Shown: piece after piece, positions 42,096-54,400 of the stretch
How positions within the stretch are numbered: the first letter of the stretch is position 1
Layout: each line of letters opens with the position of its first letter
NCBI RefSeq assembly: GCF_963676685.1
Contig: NC_092344.1
Span: forward strand, 50,552,830 to 50,616,829
Direction: 5' to 3'
Length of the DNA: 64,000 nt
DNA from: Mytilus edulis
Taxonomy: Eukaryota; Mollusca; Bivalvia; Mytilida; Mytilidae
Position numbers and translations under genes: made by a program
Notes under the pieces: generated by a model
Seen by the model: only the letters and a program-made list of their open reading frames with translations
What the model was told of the DNA's origin: nothing
The model's database searches: none

Positions 42096-43924
42096 AGATT
42101 TTCGCGCTTGATGGTAATGTAATATACCGCTAATATATCAACATTATAGGAATTCAGCACAAACAGATGCATGAACACTCATGACAGAGAAATACATAAA
42201 TAAATACTATAATAGTTATTACTTTCAGTTCAATATCTATTAACTAAATTCTTATGATAAGTTTTAACTGCTTATCAGGAACTACTCTCCAATATGCTGT
42301 CGAAACATTAAACAAATCACTGGAACTTTTTCAGTTGAAGGGATTGTTTTGTGAAACGGCTGCCAAATCTGCAGTTTGTCTGTCAATCGACGAAACACTA
42401 CATGTGCATTGCACTTTGATAATGTAATAATAAAACACTAAACTGACCTTTATATTTAGGAAACAATATCAATTATGATTTTGCATATATGCCAAGTGCT
42501 GAGAGATTTGAATACGTGATAAAACATTGTTTCATCGTTGTCTCCCCTTATATTAGTTCTGGAATAATTACTTTGAATTTAAAAAAAAAAATCTATTGAT
42601 GATTAAACATTGGTACGATTTGTCTATGTTTGTTCAGTTTGTTTTTAATCGAAATAAATTCTTATTTTCGATTCATGACGTTCTCGTGTTTTGGAGTTAA
42701 AAATCTATATTACAGAAACCTCTGATAATGTGTATAAACTTAAAATAAATCCTAATTGTTACGGAAATGTTGTTTACCGAAACAGGAAAGTTGGAAACGA
42801 TCAGGGTAAACTTATCGATCCTTCAAGTACACTTATTGTAAAAGGTTACCAATTCAGCATTCAGTGTTGAAGGCGGAACGGTGACTTGTAGTTGTTCGTT
42901 CTGTGTCACTTGGTCTATTTTGGAGAGTGGTATCATTGGCAATCATACCAAATCTTCTCTTGTTTTTATTAATTAGACAGGAAATTGTTTTATTATAAAT
43001 TGCAATTCCGCTAAGAAACATATTTGTTAATTAAAAAGGGTCACAGAAAAATGCCACTTGTATGATAGAAAAGAGAAGAAAGTTGGGTTGCGGATAGAAT
43101 TTAGCCAAGAAAGCACCAAATTAACATGTAAACTCAGAGAGAAAAGATTATTTGGAATAGAATGAAAGAACAACGTTCAGTGTGTGTCCTACGTAAATAT
43201 TGAACTCTGCAGAAACAAATGGTATCGGAAACATGGCAATAGAGCAGCGGTAGCATTACAATTGTCAGTGGAATCTATAGAGGAAAGCAACATCGGATAG
43301 CTATACTTTATTGCAGTTTTAACATGGGTTGACATTTTATTCGTGATTATTTTTGCCCGACCGATAGTGAGTGCTAAAATAACACGAATATAATGCCTAC
43401 TCATGTTAAAACTACAATAAAATATAGCTTGCATCAATTATTTCTGAAATATTCCATGAAACTCCCTTTTCTGTTTGTAAACAAGCAAACGACTGACAAT
43501 GCGATTTTTCAGAGGGAGGAGTTTGAACAGCTAGCATGAACGGTTGTCGTATCTATTACAAATATGTCAATTTCGAATTGCAACACATTACAGTCATAAT
43601 AAATGAACAGCATGTGCATCATTTAAAGTCTTTTAAGTTAATGAAATATATATTAAATGCATGCCAATTTGATAAAATTTATTCTTCTTAGGTTGTTTAA
43701 ATACACATATGCAAACAAATGTTATTGGATTTAGAGCATTTTTTTCTCACAAAGCGAAAGAAGCACGTCACCTTAGAACTGTTTGTTTTTATAGTAATTC
43801 AGATTATAACACAATGTTGACTACTGTACCCCTATTTTTGACATTTTTACCTGTCTTTATAAAAAAGAATATGTATAATCAATATTCTGATCAATACGCT
43901 TTTTTAGTATATAATAGATACATG

Positions 43925-44290
43925 AAGATGTGGTATGATTGTCAATGAGGCAACTCTCTACAAGAGACCGAATGACACAGAAATTATCAACTTAAGGTCA
44001 CCGTATGACCTTCAACAATAAGCAAAGCCCATACTGCATAGTCAGCTATGAAAGGCCCCGAAATGACAAATGCAAAACAATCAAACGAGAAAACTAACGG
44101 CCTTCTTCATGTACAAGAAATGAGCGAACAACAAATATATAACACACGAAACCCACTGAATTACTATCCTTTTGACTTGATATAGGCACACACATACAGA
44201 ATGTGGCTGGGTTAAGCCTGTTAGCTGGATCCGACCCTCCCTTAACCTGGAACAGTGGTGTAACATTATAACAAACTATAAAAATCATTT
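43925..44290 (+). repeat. Dispersed repeat, GATGTGGTATGATTG family, long copy
   Basis: Starts AAGATGTGGTATGATTGTCA, continues with ATGAGGCAACTCTC, GGTCACCGTATGACCTTCAA, GAAAGGCCCCGAAATGACAA and AACTAACGGCC, and ends near GGAACAGTGGTGTAAC. A related copy is at 54057-54430. No protein domain. Confidence 0.7.
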
Positions 44291-44451
44291 GAAATATCTA
44301 TTTGTTTTGTTCACGCATCGTTGTCAATATAATGGAATTTGATACGACTTTCGTACAAGTGAGAGGTTCAGTTAACGATAAGATCAGGTTCAATATATCG
44401 TTTTCTACATAAGTAAATGTCTGCACCAAGTCAGGAATAAAATGCGGTAAT

Positions 44452-44905
44452 TTGTATAAATTCCCTGTTTACAAAACTTTGAATTTTTCGAAAAAAAAAG
44501 GATTTTCTTATCCACGGGATTGATTACATAAGCCGTATTTGGCCCAACCTTTTTGAAATTTTGGATCTCAATGCTCTCCAACTTTGTACTTGTTTGGCTT
44601 TATAAATATTTTGATATAAGCGTCACTGGTGAGTCTTATGTAGACGAAACGCGCGTCTGGCGTACTAAATTATAATCCTGACTTTGATAACTATTTACAC
44701 CACTGGGTCGATGCCACTGCTGGTGGACGTTAAGTCCCCGAGGGAATCACAACTCCATTAGTCAACACTTCTGTGTTGACATGACGTGAATATCAATAAT
44801 GTGGTCATTTTTATAAATTTCATATTTACAAAAAAAATGTAAAAAAAATGTAGACGAAACGCGCGTCTGGCGTACTAAATTATAATCCTGGTACCATTGA
44901 TAACT
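44452..44905 (+). mobile_element. Retrozyme, about 1.3 units, both ribozymes defective
   Basis: The 355-bp repeat in plus orientation: first hammerhead at 44620-44663 has CUGGUGA instead of CUGAUGA, then the monomer continues through the CACTGGGTCGATGCCACTGC and GGTCATTTTTATAAATTTC blocks, after which a deletion brings in a second, 5'-truncated hammerhead (AGACGAAACGCGCGTC at about 44852). This is the dimer-like layout expected of retrozymes. Confidence 0.8.
44620..44663 (+). ncRNA. Hammerhead ribozyme with core mutation
   Basis: Stem I, stem II, GAAA, stem III and the GUC cleavage triplet are as in the intact copies, but the core is CUGGUGA. The A at that position (A6) is invariant in active hammerheads, so cleavage should be lost or very weak. 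Confidence 0.75.
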
Positions 44906-44959
44906 ATATGACAGTTAATATCCATTCGTTTGCTGAGTTTGACCTTCTAATTTTGCCAT

Positions 44960-45070
44960 TTGATTAGGGACTTTCTGTTTAAATTTTCCTCGAAGTTCGG
45001 TAGTTTTGTCATTTTAATTTTGATGGAGAGTTTTCTCATTATCACTCATACCACATCTTCATATCTTTTA
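44960..45070 (-). repeat. Fragment of the GATGTGGTATGATTG family, reverse
   Basis: In reverse orientation it carries GATGTGGTATGAGTGA, and further 5' on the plus strand GGGACTTTCTGTTTAAATTT, a block that also appears in reverse at 63155-63185. Further short reverse fragments lie at 45575-45640 and 47620-47670. Confidence 0.55.
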
Positions 45071-47686
45071 TACATTAAAAATGCGTATTTGATCAGCATA
45101 TTGATTTCCTTTAACAGAATGTATAACCTTTTGGCGAAAGCCTCCTATAAATATCCTATGTCTTAAACTTTCCTGGGTTGATTTATTGGAACTTGCAAAC
45201 ATATCTATTCTATTCATAAAGTGTACCGATTGGTTTTGGAACGTTTGGAATATTTATGTGTTAGGGATAACAGCTTAAAATAATCAAACAAACTAAAGCT
45301 ATGCAAATCTAAGGAAACTGAGGTTACCATGTGAAATGTGGATTTAGATGACAGCATTCTCAAAACAACATCACATCATTATCATTAAATATTTGACATG
45401 GTCATTATTATATTTATACAAAACAAAACTATATAGAACCTGTTGAGTCCGGATTCATTTGTTGTTATTATCTGGATTAATGTAATGTGTCCAAAATGAC
45501 ATCCTTTAATATTTGTCATGGTCAAAATTATAGCAAAATGTCGTACGGTGAACTTTATTTGTTAATTTCGGTATTTTTTTGTTGCCTGTGGAGAGTTGTG
45601 TCATTGACAATCATTCCACATCTTATTCCTTTATTTATTGTATTTGTTTCGAAGATCAATTATAATATATGATACATAGTTGCATTAGCTATAAATTTAA
45701 ACATTTTCATTCTTATACTGTTTTATATGAAATAAGAAGGGATTTATACTTGGTGTAGAAAAAAGTTTGAGTATTTAATAATAATCGAATTGTTTGATGG
45801 ACAGAAGCTTTATTCTCTCAATTTCATATATATCTATTTTTCATTATACCTTTTTTATCAATTATAAGTTGTTTTCTCCCTACAGTTGGAATTATTTGTA
45901 AGAAAATCATTTAGCAATGTTCAGTTATTTGATTGAAAGCTTTAAATGTGGTGTCCATGAGGGATAACAAGGAGTTGCTCTCACTGACTGTTTATAACAT
46001 CAGAAATAATAGATATTGGGTATACGTCAATGTGACAGCAACATAATGACACTAAATACAAAAAGGTATATAATGCTAAAATCGTCTACCATCAAAGACA
46101 AATATTAGTACAATATGCAAATCGCTTAATCGCCTCTAAATAAGAAAATAGAAAAAGTTGAACAGAGATTAACCAAGATGCCATGCATTTTCGAAAATTC
46201 CCGATGGACAAAAGCATGATGATGTTATTAGAGGAAACTATTGATGAGGTCCTATCAGCACATGCAAATACGTTGGGGCTAGACTACATAGTACTCCTTA
46301 TATATAATTACCACATTTGCATGTCAAATTTCGAGTTTATATTTCGAATCTGGAATCTAATTCAAAGTTTTAAATCTCTAATGTCAAATTTCAAAGTTTT
46401 AATGACAATATTTTGCTTTCATGAACATTCGAGAGTTTTATCCATCAAGAACACATCAATCGATATATTTCGTTTTATTATTGTGTACAAAGCTGTGAAT
46501 TGATAAAAAAATGTTTAAAAAATCATTACGTCTTATCCACAAAAAATAATTCATTTGGTAATTTTTGGTCTAAAACTTAGACTTCTAATTCACTTTCGGG
46601 TTTTGGTGTAAGTTTTTACTTATCCTGACCCTGATAAACAATTATCACACTGTCATAGAGAACGTGTAAAATAATTGGAATTAGTCGTTTATTTGTTTTT
46701 TTCAGAATTTGATACTATATTTTACCTCCCAGTTTGTTTTCGTTCACTTCCATCATGCACTGTGCTATTTTCGAATTTCTACCGAAAGTTGCATGGTTAA
46801 GGTTACTGCATATGTCAAAGCTGTTTAAAAAAATAGAATACGGGAAGATAATTATTCAATACCAGTATATTTCTGAAAATTGAGATAAAATAAGGAAAGT
46901 TTTCTTTCTTAATAAATCCGTGTACATGTGTTTTTTTATAAGTTAAACTTAGCCATTCAAGCATACAAAGCATGTTCATATTTTCTATTAAATTTAAAGG
47001 ATTATAATGAATTGAATTGGATGACTGTAAAGGCAATTCAAATACCGATAACAGAGTGATGTACTGTTTTGGTAAGCACTGTTTGTGTCTTTTTTTAATT
47101 GGCTACAAGTTACTCTAGCTTTAACCATGACAATGTGTTTGAATTGAGTTAAAAAAAATCCACTGACGACACATTTATTTTGTTTAACGAAAATAAAATG
47201 ATGGCTAGATGTTAGTTGTTGAGCGATGTCCATGAAAATTAAATGTATAAGCAAAACCTTAAATCACTCTCGTTTCTAAGTGGAATTCGTTTAGGTAAAA
47301 CCCCGACCCGGTTCCAACGAAGGAATCAAACTTTTCATTAATTTCTCTTCCGGTTTTTATGAGAAAAATCACGGATAACTTGGGGATGGTAAAATTATGT
47401 GCACCTGTCCTAAGTAAAAACCAGTTGTTCAGTAGTTGTCTTTCGGATATGTGATTCATCAGTGTTTCTCGTTTTTTTATGTTTAAATATGAGACCGTTG
47501 GTTTCTTTTTTTTAGTTGTGTTACACTAGCCATTTTGGGACCTTTATAGCCAGCTGGCTATTCAATGTGAGACAAGGCTCCGTGATAAAGTTGTACTTTG
47601 ACCTATTATAATTTATTGATTTTTATACATTGGGAGATTTGTCTCTTTGACACTCATACCACATATTCTTATTTATAATACTAATT
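45071..47686. other. Intergenic, no supported gene
   Basis: The longest open frame (46183-46503, 106 residues) shows no domain, no splice context and low-complexity hydrophobic sequence; I do not call it. Only the repeat fragments noted above were recognised. Confidence 0.45.
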
Positions 47687-47718
47687 AGTTATCAAAGGTA
47701 CCAGGATTATAATTTAGT

Positions 47719-47762
47719 ACGCCAGACGCGCGTTTCGTCTACATAAGACTCATCAGTGACGC
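47719..47762 (-). ncRNA. Hammerhead ribozyme, array copy 1
   Basis: Minus strand: GCGTCA, CUGAUGA, GTCT-TATGT-AGAC, GAAA, ACGCGCGU-type stem III with GUC, then TGGCGT. All core positions intact; cleavage expected between 47725 and 47724. Confidence 0.88.
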
Positions 47763-48073
47763 TCATATCAAAATATTTATAAAGCCAAACAAGTACAAAG
47801 TTGGAGAGCATTGAGGATCCAAAATTCCAAAAAGTTGTGCCAAATACGGCTAAGGTAATCTATGCCTGGAAATAAGAAAATCCTTGGTTTTTCGAAAAAT
47901 TCAAACTTTTGTAAACAGGAAATTTATAAAATGACCACATTATTGATATTCATGTCAACACCGAAGTGTTGACTACTGGGCTGGTGATACCCTCGGGGAC
48001 TAAACGTCCACTAGCAGTGGCATCGACCCAGTGGTGTAAATAGTTATCAAAGGTACCAGGATTATAATTTAGT

Positions 48074-48117
48074 ACGCCAGACGCGCGTTTCGTCTACATA
48101 AGACTCATCAGTGACGC
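48074..48117 (-). ncRNA. Hammerhead ribozyme, array copy 2
   Basis: Identical to copy 1 over the whole motif. Cleavage expected between 48080 and 48079. Confidence 0.88.
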
Positions 48118-48428
48118 TCATATCAAAATATTTATAAAGCCAAACAAGTACAAAGTTGAAGAGCATTGAGGATCCAAAATTCCAAAAAGTTGTGCCAAAT
48201 ACGGCTAAGGTAATCTATGCCTGGAAATAAGAAAATCCTTAGTTTTTCGAAAAATTCAAACTTTTGTAAACAGGAAATTTATAAAATGACCACATTATTG
48301 ATATTCATGTCAACACCGAAGTGTTGACTACTGGGCTGGTGATACCCTCGGGGACGAAACGTCCACCAGCATTGGCATCGACCCTGTGGTGTAAATAGTT
48401 ATCAAAGGTACCAGGATTATAATTTAGT

Positions 48429-48472
48429 ACGCCAGACGCGCGTTTCGTCTACATAAGACTCATCAGTGACGC
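48429..48472 (-). ncRNA. Hammerhead ribozyme, array copy 3
   Basis: Identical motif in the incomplete third unit; the unit itself ends at 48522. Because this unit is transcribed first on the minus strand, a transcript from upstream would already contain the site needed to define the 5' end of the first full monomer. Confidence 0.88.
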
Positions 48473-48522
48473 TCATATCAAAATATTTATAAAGCCAAAC
48501 AAGTACAAAGTTGAAGAGCATT

Positions 48523-50197
48523 CCTTTGGGGTAGAATCTGCCTATCCTACTGGAGAACATCAGTTCAACCTTGGTTTTTATAAAGTCTGTGTTGCGAATT
48601 CTTCAATTTCTATGTAGTTTTTGTAGAAATGTTCGTTTTATTCCATAACATACCTCTCGATATCTTCCGCATTTATTTACTTATAAAATAGTAAAACTAT
48701 GTTTTTAAACAGGGAATGCCAACTTCAGTTCTATGAATGATTGAAAAAAGGATGAAATATTGAAAAAACTAGTGCTTGTGTGTTGATTGTTTACATTGAT
48801 GTCATTCATTTATCATTTCTTTTATAGAAAGTAACATGAGAGTACCAAAAATTGACCTATTTTGCCATGTTTTACACGTTATTTATGATCAAAATAAAAC
48901 TTCCATTTTGACTTTATTTGAAGATATATAGTTCAGCCAATTTAATTTTGAATCCATTACCAATCATAGAAAATTGATGTTAACCGACCTCCAAACGATC
49001 CATGCTTCTGTAATGAGGAGTACCCAAATTGCATCCATGGTTAAATTCACATCTTTAAAAATCGTTTTATTTCTTCAAATGTATAGAATACTTTCACATT
49101 AGTTCCTGCTTACTTTTCAAATTTCAAGATGGGTGCTGGTAACATATTTTATTTGCTCTTTAAAAAAAGAAAATGACTTTTGGTGAACGTCGCATGGTGA
49201 TGTTTCTACCTTTTTCCAGTGGAAAATCATCTGTTTAGATATACTGCAAAAGAGTTTGTGTATATCTACATAAAATCAGCTACGTTAAAAGACGTACAAA
49301 ATGTAAAATCAAAAGATTAAAATTGTTAAATCTGTGGATAAAAGTGTAATATTTCCGCTGCCTTTTTTGCAATTTGGGTACTTTGACGTTAGAGGACTAT
49401 ATCGATATAACTTCTAAAAATATGGATTATAGTTTTTAATCGGTGTTAAAGAAATCTATGAGAAAATGAATTAACATATCTCTTTATTTTCATCCGCATA
49501 ATTGTCTTACATATTAATATTCAGTGTTCATCGACAGCATTATATTTATAAATGTATTTCTGTAATTTTTTTTCTTTACGCTTATTCTTTCATCAAAATG
49601 GAGGACATGAGATTAAAAAAAGCGTTATTCCTCGTGTATACAGCAATAGTGTATGGGTGTATATATCACAGTTGGTTCACAACTCAACACCAACTGCTCA
49701 TTCAGAGCTATTTTAAGCATAAACTAGTATCACTAGAACAACATCTTTATGGTCGCCATGGCACAAACACACCGTTTATACACAAAGTATGAAAATTGAT
49801 ATACGAAATCTTCGAGATTCAATTTCCACACAAACTAACTGTACGAAGTTTCCTCTTTTTTCTTTTCAATAGTTATATTGTTTAAACGAAATATTTACCA
49901 TTTGAGAGATGATAAAAAGTACACCTTTTTAACCATTTCTCAGTTTTGACGATGATTTGTTAGTTTGATATTTATTAAATATTAGGACAGAATAGAATGA
50001 TGAAATTATTCATTTATGTCAAGTTCACACACCTATTAACTTGTTTTTTTCTTTCAAATCGATTCTTTATATCAATTATTGTAATCTAACATAGACTTTT
50101 TAAATTGTTGAATCTTTGAAACATTGAACACGAAGCTTAAGCTAACACCTCAATGCAAGTTTAAAAACAAACAAAACATGTAGACAACCAAGTGATT
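48523..50197. other. Intergenic, one small candidate ORF
   Basis: AT-rich DNA without recognised repeats; see the entry at 49598. Confidence 0.4.
49598..49792 (+). CDS. Small ORF, 64 aa, possible single-pass membrane peptide
   Basis: ATG at 49598 in an AATGG context, with a hydrophobic stretch at about residues 7-22 (LFLVYTAIVYGCI) and a C-terminal part rich in Q, H, K and Y ending before TGA. A decayed copy of the same DNA lies at 30583, with stops. No family is recognised. It may be the N-terminus of a larger spliced protein or a piece of an unnamed repeat. Confidence 0.3.
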   Translation: MEDMRLKKALFLVYTAIVYGCIYHSWFTTQHQLLIQSYFKHKLVSLEQHLYGRHGTNTPFIHKV

Positions 50198-50414
50198 CTA
50201 CTGTGGATTCATTTATTTTCGTGGGTACCAATTTTCATGGATTGATTAGAATTTACATGTTCGTAGATCGATATTGAATTTCGTTGTTTTTCCAAAGTAC
50301 GCATACAAGCCTATGGAAATTTTTGTATTCGTTGAATTTTAATTTCATGGTTCACCTGTTCCCACGAAATCGTCGAAAATTGGTATTCAACGATGAATAA
50401 TGAATTCACAGTAG
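50198..50414. mobile_element. 217-bp MITE
   Basis: Left end CTACTGTGGATTCATT, right end its inverse (CTACTGTGAATTCATT on the minus strand); TTCGTGG and ACCAATTTTC words recur in both arms. It directly abuts the retrozyme relic that starts at 50415. Confidence 0.75.
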
Positions 50415-50702
50415 TCGATGCCACTTCTAGTGAGCGTTTCGACCTCGAGGGTATCACCAACCGCCAAGTAGTCAGCACTTTGATGTCGATATGAGTATCA
50501 ATTATATGGTTATTTGTTTTTAAATTTTATGTTTAAAAAAAGTATGAATTATTCGAAATATTAAAGATTTATTGTATCCCAAGCATAGATTAATGCTCTT
50601 CAACTTTATATTTATTTGGTTTTATAACTAGTTTGAACTGATGATAGAGTCTAATGTATCTGGCGTATCAAATTGTTAGCCTGGTACCTTTGTGAACTAC
50701 AT
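50415..50702 (+). repeat. Retrozyme relic, strongly diverged
   Basis: Blocks in retrozyme order: TCGATGCCACTTCTAGTG, CTCGAGGGTATCACC, a TCAGCACTTTGATGTCGATATGA variant, CTCTTCAACTTTATATTTA, AACTGATGA, TCTGGCGTATC and GCCTGGTACC. Stem II and the GAAA of the hammerhead are gone. Confidence 0.7.
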
Positions 50703-51446
50703 CAGCTAGATAACTTAGCAAGAACAAATATATGAAGACTGTACGTATTGGACTGTTTAAACACATTAAACTATAAACAAGACTAGTCGAAGCTGCGAAA
50801 ATAATATATACACGAGATGTTTTCTGAATAGTTAATAAACCATATGCATTAATGTAAAAATGTAAGAGAAAACATCCAAAGCACTGACATTTTGTTTAAC
50901 AATCTGAAAGAATATAACCGTTTTGTGAGAAATATCTTCTAAAGTCTAGACACCAGTTGCACTAAAAGTTATGCATTTATACATGCACTTGGAGATTTCA
51001 TTGCACACGGACGTGTGTACCTATTGATAATGTTTAAATGTGTTTATCAAGTCTAAGTGTCCTCTGGAATGGTCTAGTGTGAATCATTGCTCGTACATTA
51101 AAGATTTTGTCAGAAAAGATTGCATAATGTTTGAATAGTATGGATTTGAGAAATTTGAGTACTGTTAGCTTTATTTGTGTATTATGCTGAAAAAGCAAGT
51201 AACCATGCATTAATGCTATAGATAAATACTGTTATCAGAATCTTGACAGTTTTGAGTAACGATAATATATCCCTCTTCTATAAATCAATTGACTTTTTTG
51301 ACTTCTTAATTTTCTCAAACATTTGCACGATAATTATCGCTGCTTTGACATAGTTTATAGTTTACATACCCCAGCGCTAAGATTTTTTCAACCAATCAAT
51401 TACTGAATTAGAAACAAAAATCAACGTTCTTCCTTGTTACAAAAAG

Positions 51447-51455
51447 TATATAAAG
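51447..51455 (+). promoter_or_regulatory. TATA box of the second chitin-binding gene
   Basis: TATATAAAG lies 42 bases before the ATG at 51497, which fits a start site at about 51478 and a 5'UTR of about 20 bases. Confidence 0.55.
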
Positions 51456-51496
51456 AAATCGCTGCAAATTCAGTACACCAAGTATAATATTATACA

Positions 51497-54400
51497 ATGA
51501 CGTATATTTCTCTAACATTTTGGTTTACTTGTATGATACTATACTTCCATGTAGTAGAGAGCAGTCATTTTCGCGGTGGCTTTATATCATGGAAACCAGC
51601 TGAAAATAATCAGGTAAATTTCCTATTTGTTTATAAAATCACATGAATAAAACAATATTTTGCATCAGATTAACTCAATCTTTAGAAATCGATAGCTTTT
51701 GTTCTAAAATTTTAAAATAAACGTCACAGCTACCTATTTAGCGTTATTTTTTAACAACAAAAACAGGTTATGTGTTAGATAATTGTTTCATTAGCTTTTT
51801 TTTAAGTGCTAACTTACTGTGTCATTAAGTTATTCACGTGTTAACTAATTAAGTCATTAAGTTGCAATAAACACAATTTATTATTTTAAAAATAATTATA
51901 CAAACACGGGTTTATTATCATTTCAATGTATACGAAGTTTAAAATAACAGTTCGATATCTAAACGTTCTATTTATAGTTTTTAATATAAACAAATGTTTT
52001 GACACATTGCAGATTGAAATAAACTACAGAGTGGCTTTCCGTAGAAGTGCGGGTTCCCACATGTGCGATGAAAACACAATAGACAACGGCACAATAAACT
52101 CTGGCGAAGGGACTCTAACGTGTCTAAAAGGTTGCAGTGGGTCCATTACTACTATGTCGTATTACTGCACTGACTTTAGTGACATCGAAGAATGGACAAC
52201 GGGTACAAACAGTGTAAAATACAACCCATCTGCCTCTAGTGACAACCTATACCATTTTGGGTAAGTTGTTGTGCTTATCAAAAGAGAAAGAGAAGATCAA
52301 AAAGAATTAAAAGCTTTTTGGACAGCTTGGATAAAAAACAGGATATTCATTTGAAAATGCTATTCAAAATATTTAAAATGAGACATTGGCGTTTATCAGC
52401 CTTTTTATTTAAATTCTATTTCAAATTCAGATTGTGTTTAATTAATTAGTTAAATAACTTGATATAGTATTTTTATGATTTACTCAGGAAACATTTATGT
52501 AGGAATTATCGGGAAGTTATATCGTATGATTTCTGAATGAAGAAGAGTCTAATTAATTGAAAAAAAAAAATAAATTCTGATTTCTACTCCATAGATTTTT
52601 CTGTAAAAAAAACTATATGTTGTTGATACATAAATTTCCGTTATAATGATGTAAAATAAAGAAATGGTCACCTACTTCGTTTTTACGGTATACATCATTC
52701 AGAGTTGTGTTCTTTTCGAAAAAAAAATCCAACAAAACGTCGAAATAATCGTAACGTCATCGCGTTGCAGGCAGTAAAACGTTGTTTTTTTTTTTTACGT
52801 TTTTCACTACCAACAAGGTAACAAATGGATTATTAGACAAAAAAAGAAGTCAGCGACCCATATCATTATTTTATATCATTAAAACAGAAATTTATATGTC
52901 AACAATAAGATGGTTTTAAAAAAAAATCTATGGAGTAGAATAAGAGTTTTCACAATTTTAAGACAAATATTAGAAGGTTTTTCGCCAATCTTATGTAATT
53001 TCTATACAAATATTCACCCTTATATTAAGAAATCAATCTGCAATATTTCAGACAATAAAAGAGATAAATGCATTTTTTTTTCGATTTTTAGTTGTAAGTC
53101 ATCGCGCCAGAGTTGTATGAAATTTTTTAGAAAGTCTGCGACATAGCCCTTTAACTGTACCTTGATCTGAAATCAAAAAATAGGTTAATGTGTTTATCAA
53201 TTAATTTTATTTAGACTCGTGTATTTCAATTTGAATCAGCGTTTATAATGTAACATATCATAACTGTTGAAAATAAAATGGTTAACAAAATGATCACACC
53301 ACCTGCCAAATGATATTAATTTAACGTTTAAAATATATTGACTATTATTTCATCAATATTTCTCAATTTCTTGTTTAAAAGTTTCACCGGCTGTTGTTGG
53401 ATAACACTAGTCGAAGGTGGCTCAAGCTGGGTGATGCGAACTACAGCAGATCTGAACAAACGAAAAGACACTGGGAAAATAAACTCCTCTCCAATATCTG
53501 CAATGCAACCTATTGTCAGATTCAATTATGGGTGTGACTATACATTGAAAATACCCGGTATGTTTATAAATATATACAATAAGGCACCGGTAGGAAAATC
53601 GACAGTTTTATTTTCATAAAACATGGAAAATTCAATACGAAGAAGTTTTGCTTTTTTATCAGTTCCCAATTGTTTTCTTGCATGAGAGAGAAAGCTTTTG
53701 TCCTTATATTGTGAGTCCATCAGTCATCGACAAAATTATGAAACAAAATTTACTTTTATAACGGGTCAAACGTTTTGCCTATGTGGACTGATAATATAGT
53801 TGTTAAACTGCTTTTGAACTGTTCATAAAATAATTAATTTTGTCTTATTAAGTTTTGATCTAAAATAAGTTTTCATCACTGTTATTTCATTTATAATTTA
53901 GAATTAACTGCCAAACCAATAGTTTATAGTATAGAACACCAATTAAAATGAAGTAGATATGTATAATAGAAAAACAAAATATCCAGAAAGGCGACCAGAC
54001 TCGCCTGAGTCTCTCAGGGGATACCAGTAAAGTAAATTTAATGTACATTTGTTCTTGAATATCTGAAAATCTTTTAATATAATGATACAGATATGTTGTA
54101 AGATTGCCGTTGATACAACTATTCATCATTGAGCAAATAACGTAGATAACCGATAGGTCAACGTACAGCATTTGACAATAATCAAAACCCATACCTTAAT
54201 TTTGAACTATAAATGGCCGGTCATTACTATCGAACAGCCATTCAAACCAGCAATAACGTAAAATTAAAAGGACAGAAATCTGCAAAACGATAACGGCTAA
54301 AATACAGGGACTGACTTTACATAGGCACACGCAGAATGTGGCGGGTTGAAACAATTTTGCAAGCGCTTAGCTTTCATTAAACCTGAAACAAACGTGTAAC

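Larger units (their letters stand above)
47687..48522 (-). mobile_element. Retrozyme tandem array, 355-bp unit, ~2.35 copies
   Basis: AGTTATCAAAGGTACCAGGA recurs at 47687, 48042 and 48397, a constant 355-base period, with only a few substitutions between units. Each unit contains a hammerhead ribozyme on the minus strand (47719-47762, 48074-48117, 48429-48472). Self-cleavage of a minus-strand transcript at the three sites would release two 355-nt RNAs, 48434-48080 and 48079-47725. Units have no open frame. This matches metazoan retrozymes: non-autonomous hammerhead retroelements that form circular RNA and are thought to be copied by Penelope-type reverse transcriptases. Confidence 0.9.

Noticed and set aside
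46183-46503. 106-residue ORF as a gene
   Set aside because: No domain, no signal peptide, no splice sites and no second copy; length is within chance for the base composition.
47687-48522. Ordinary satellite DNA
   Set aside because: Only 2.35 units, every unit carries a complete hammerhead, and solo copies are dispersed elsewhere, which fits a retrozyme better.
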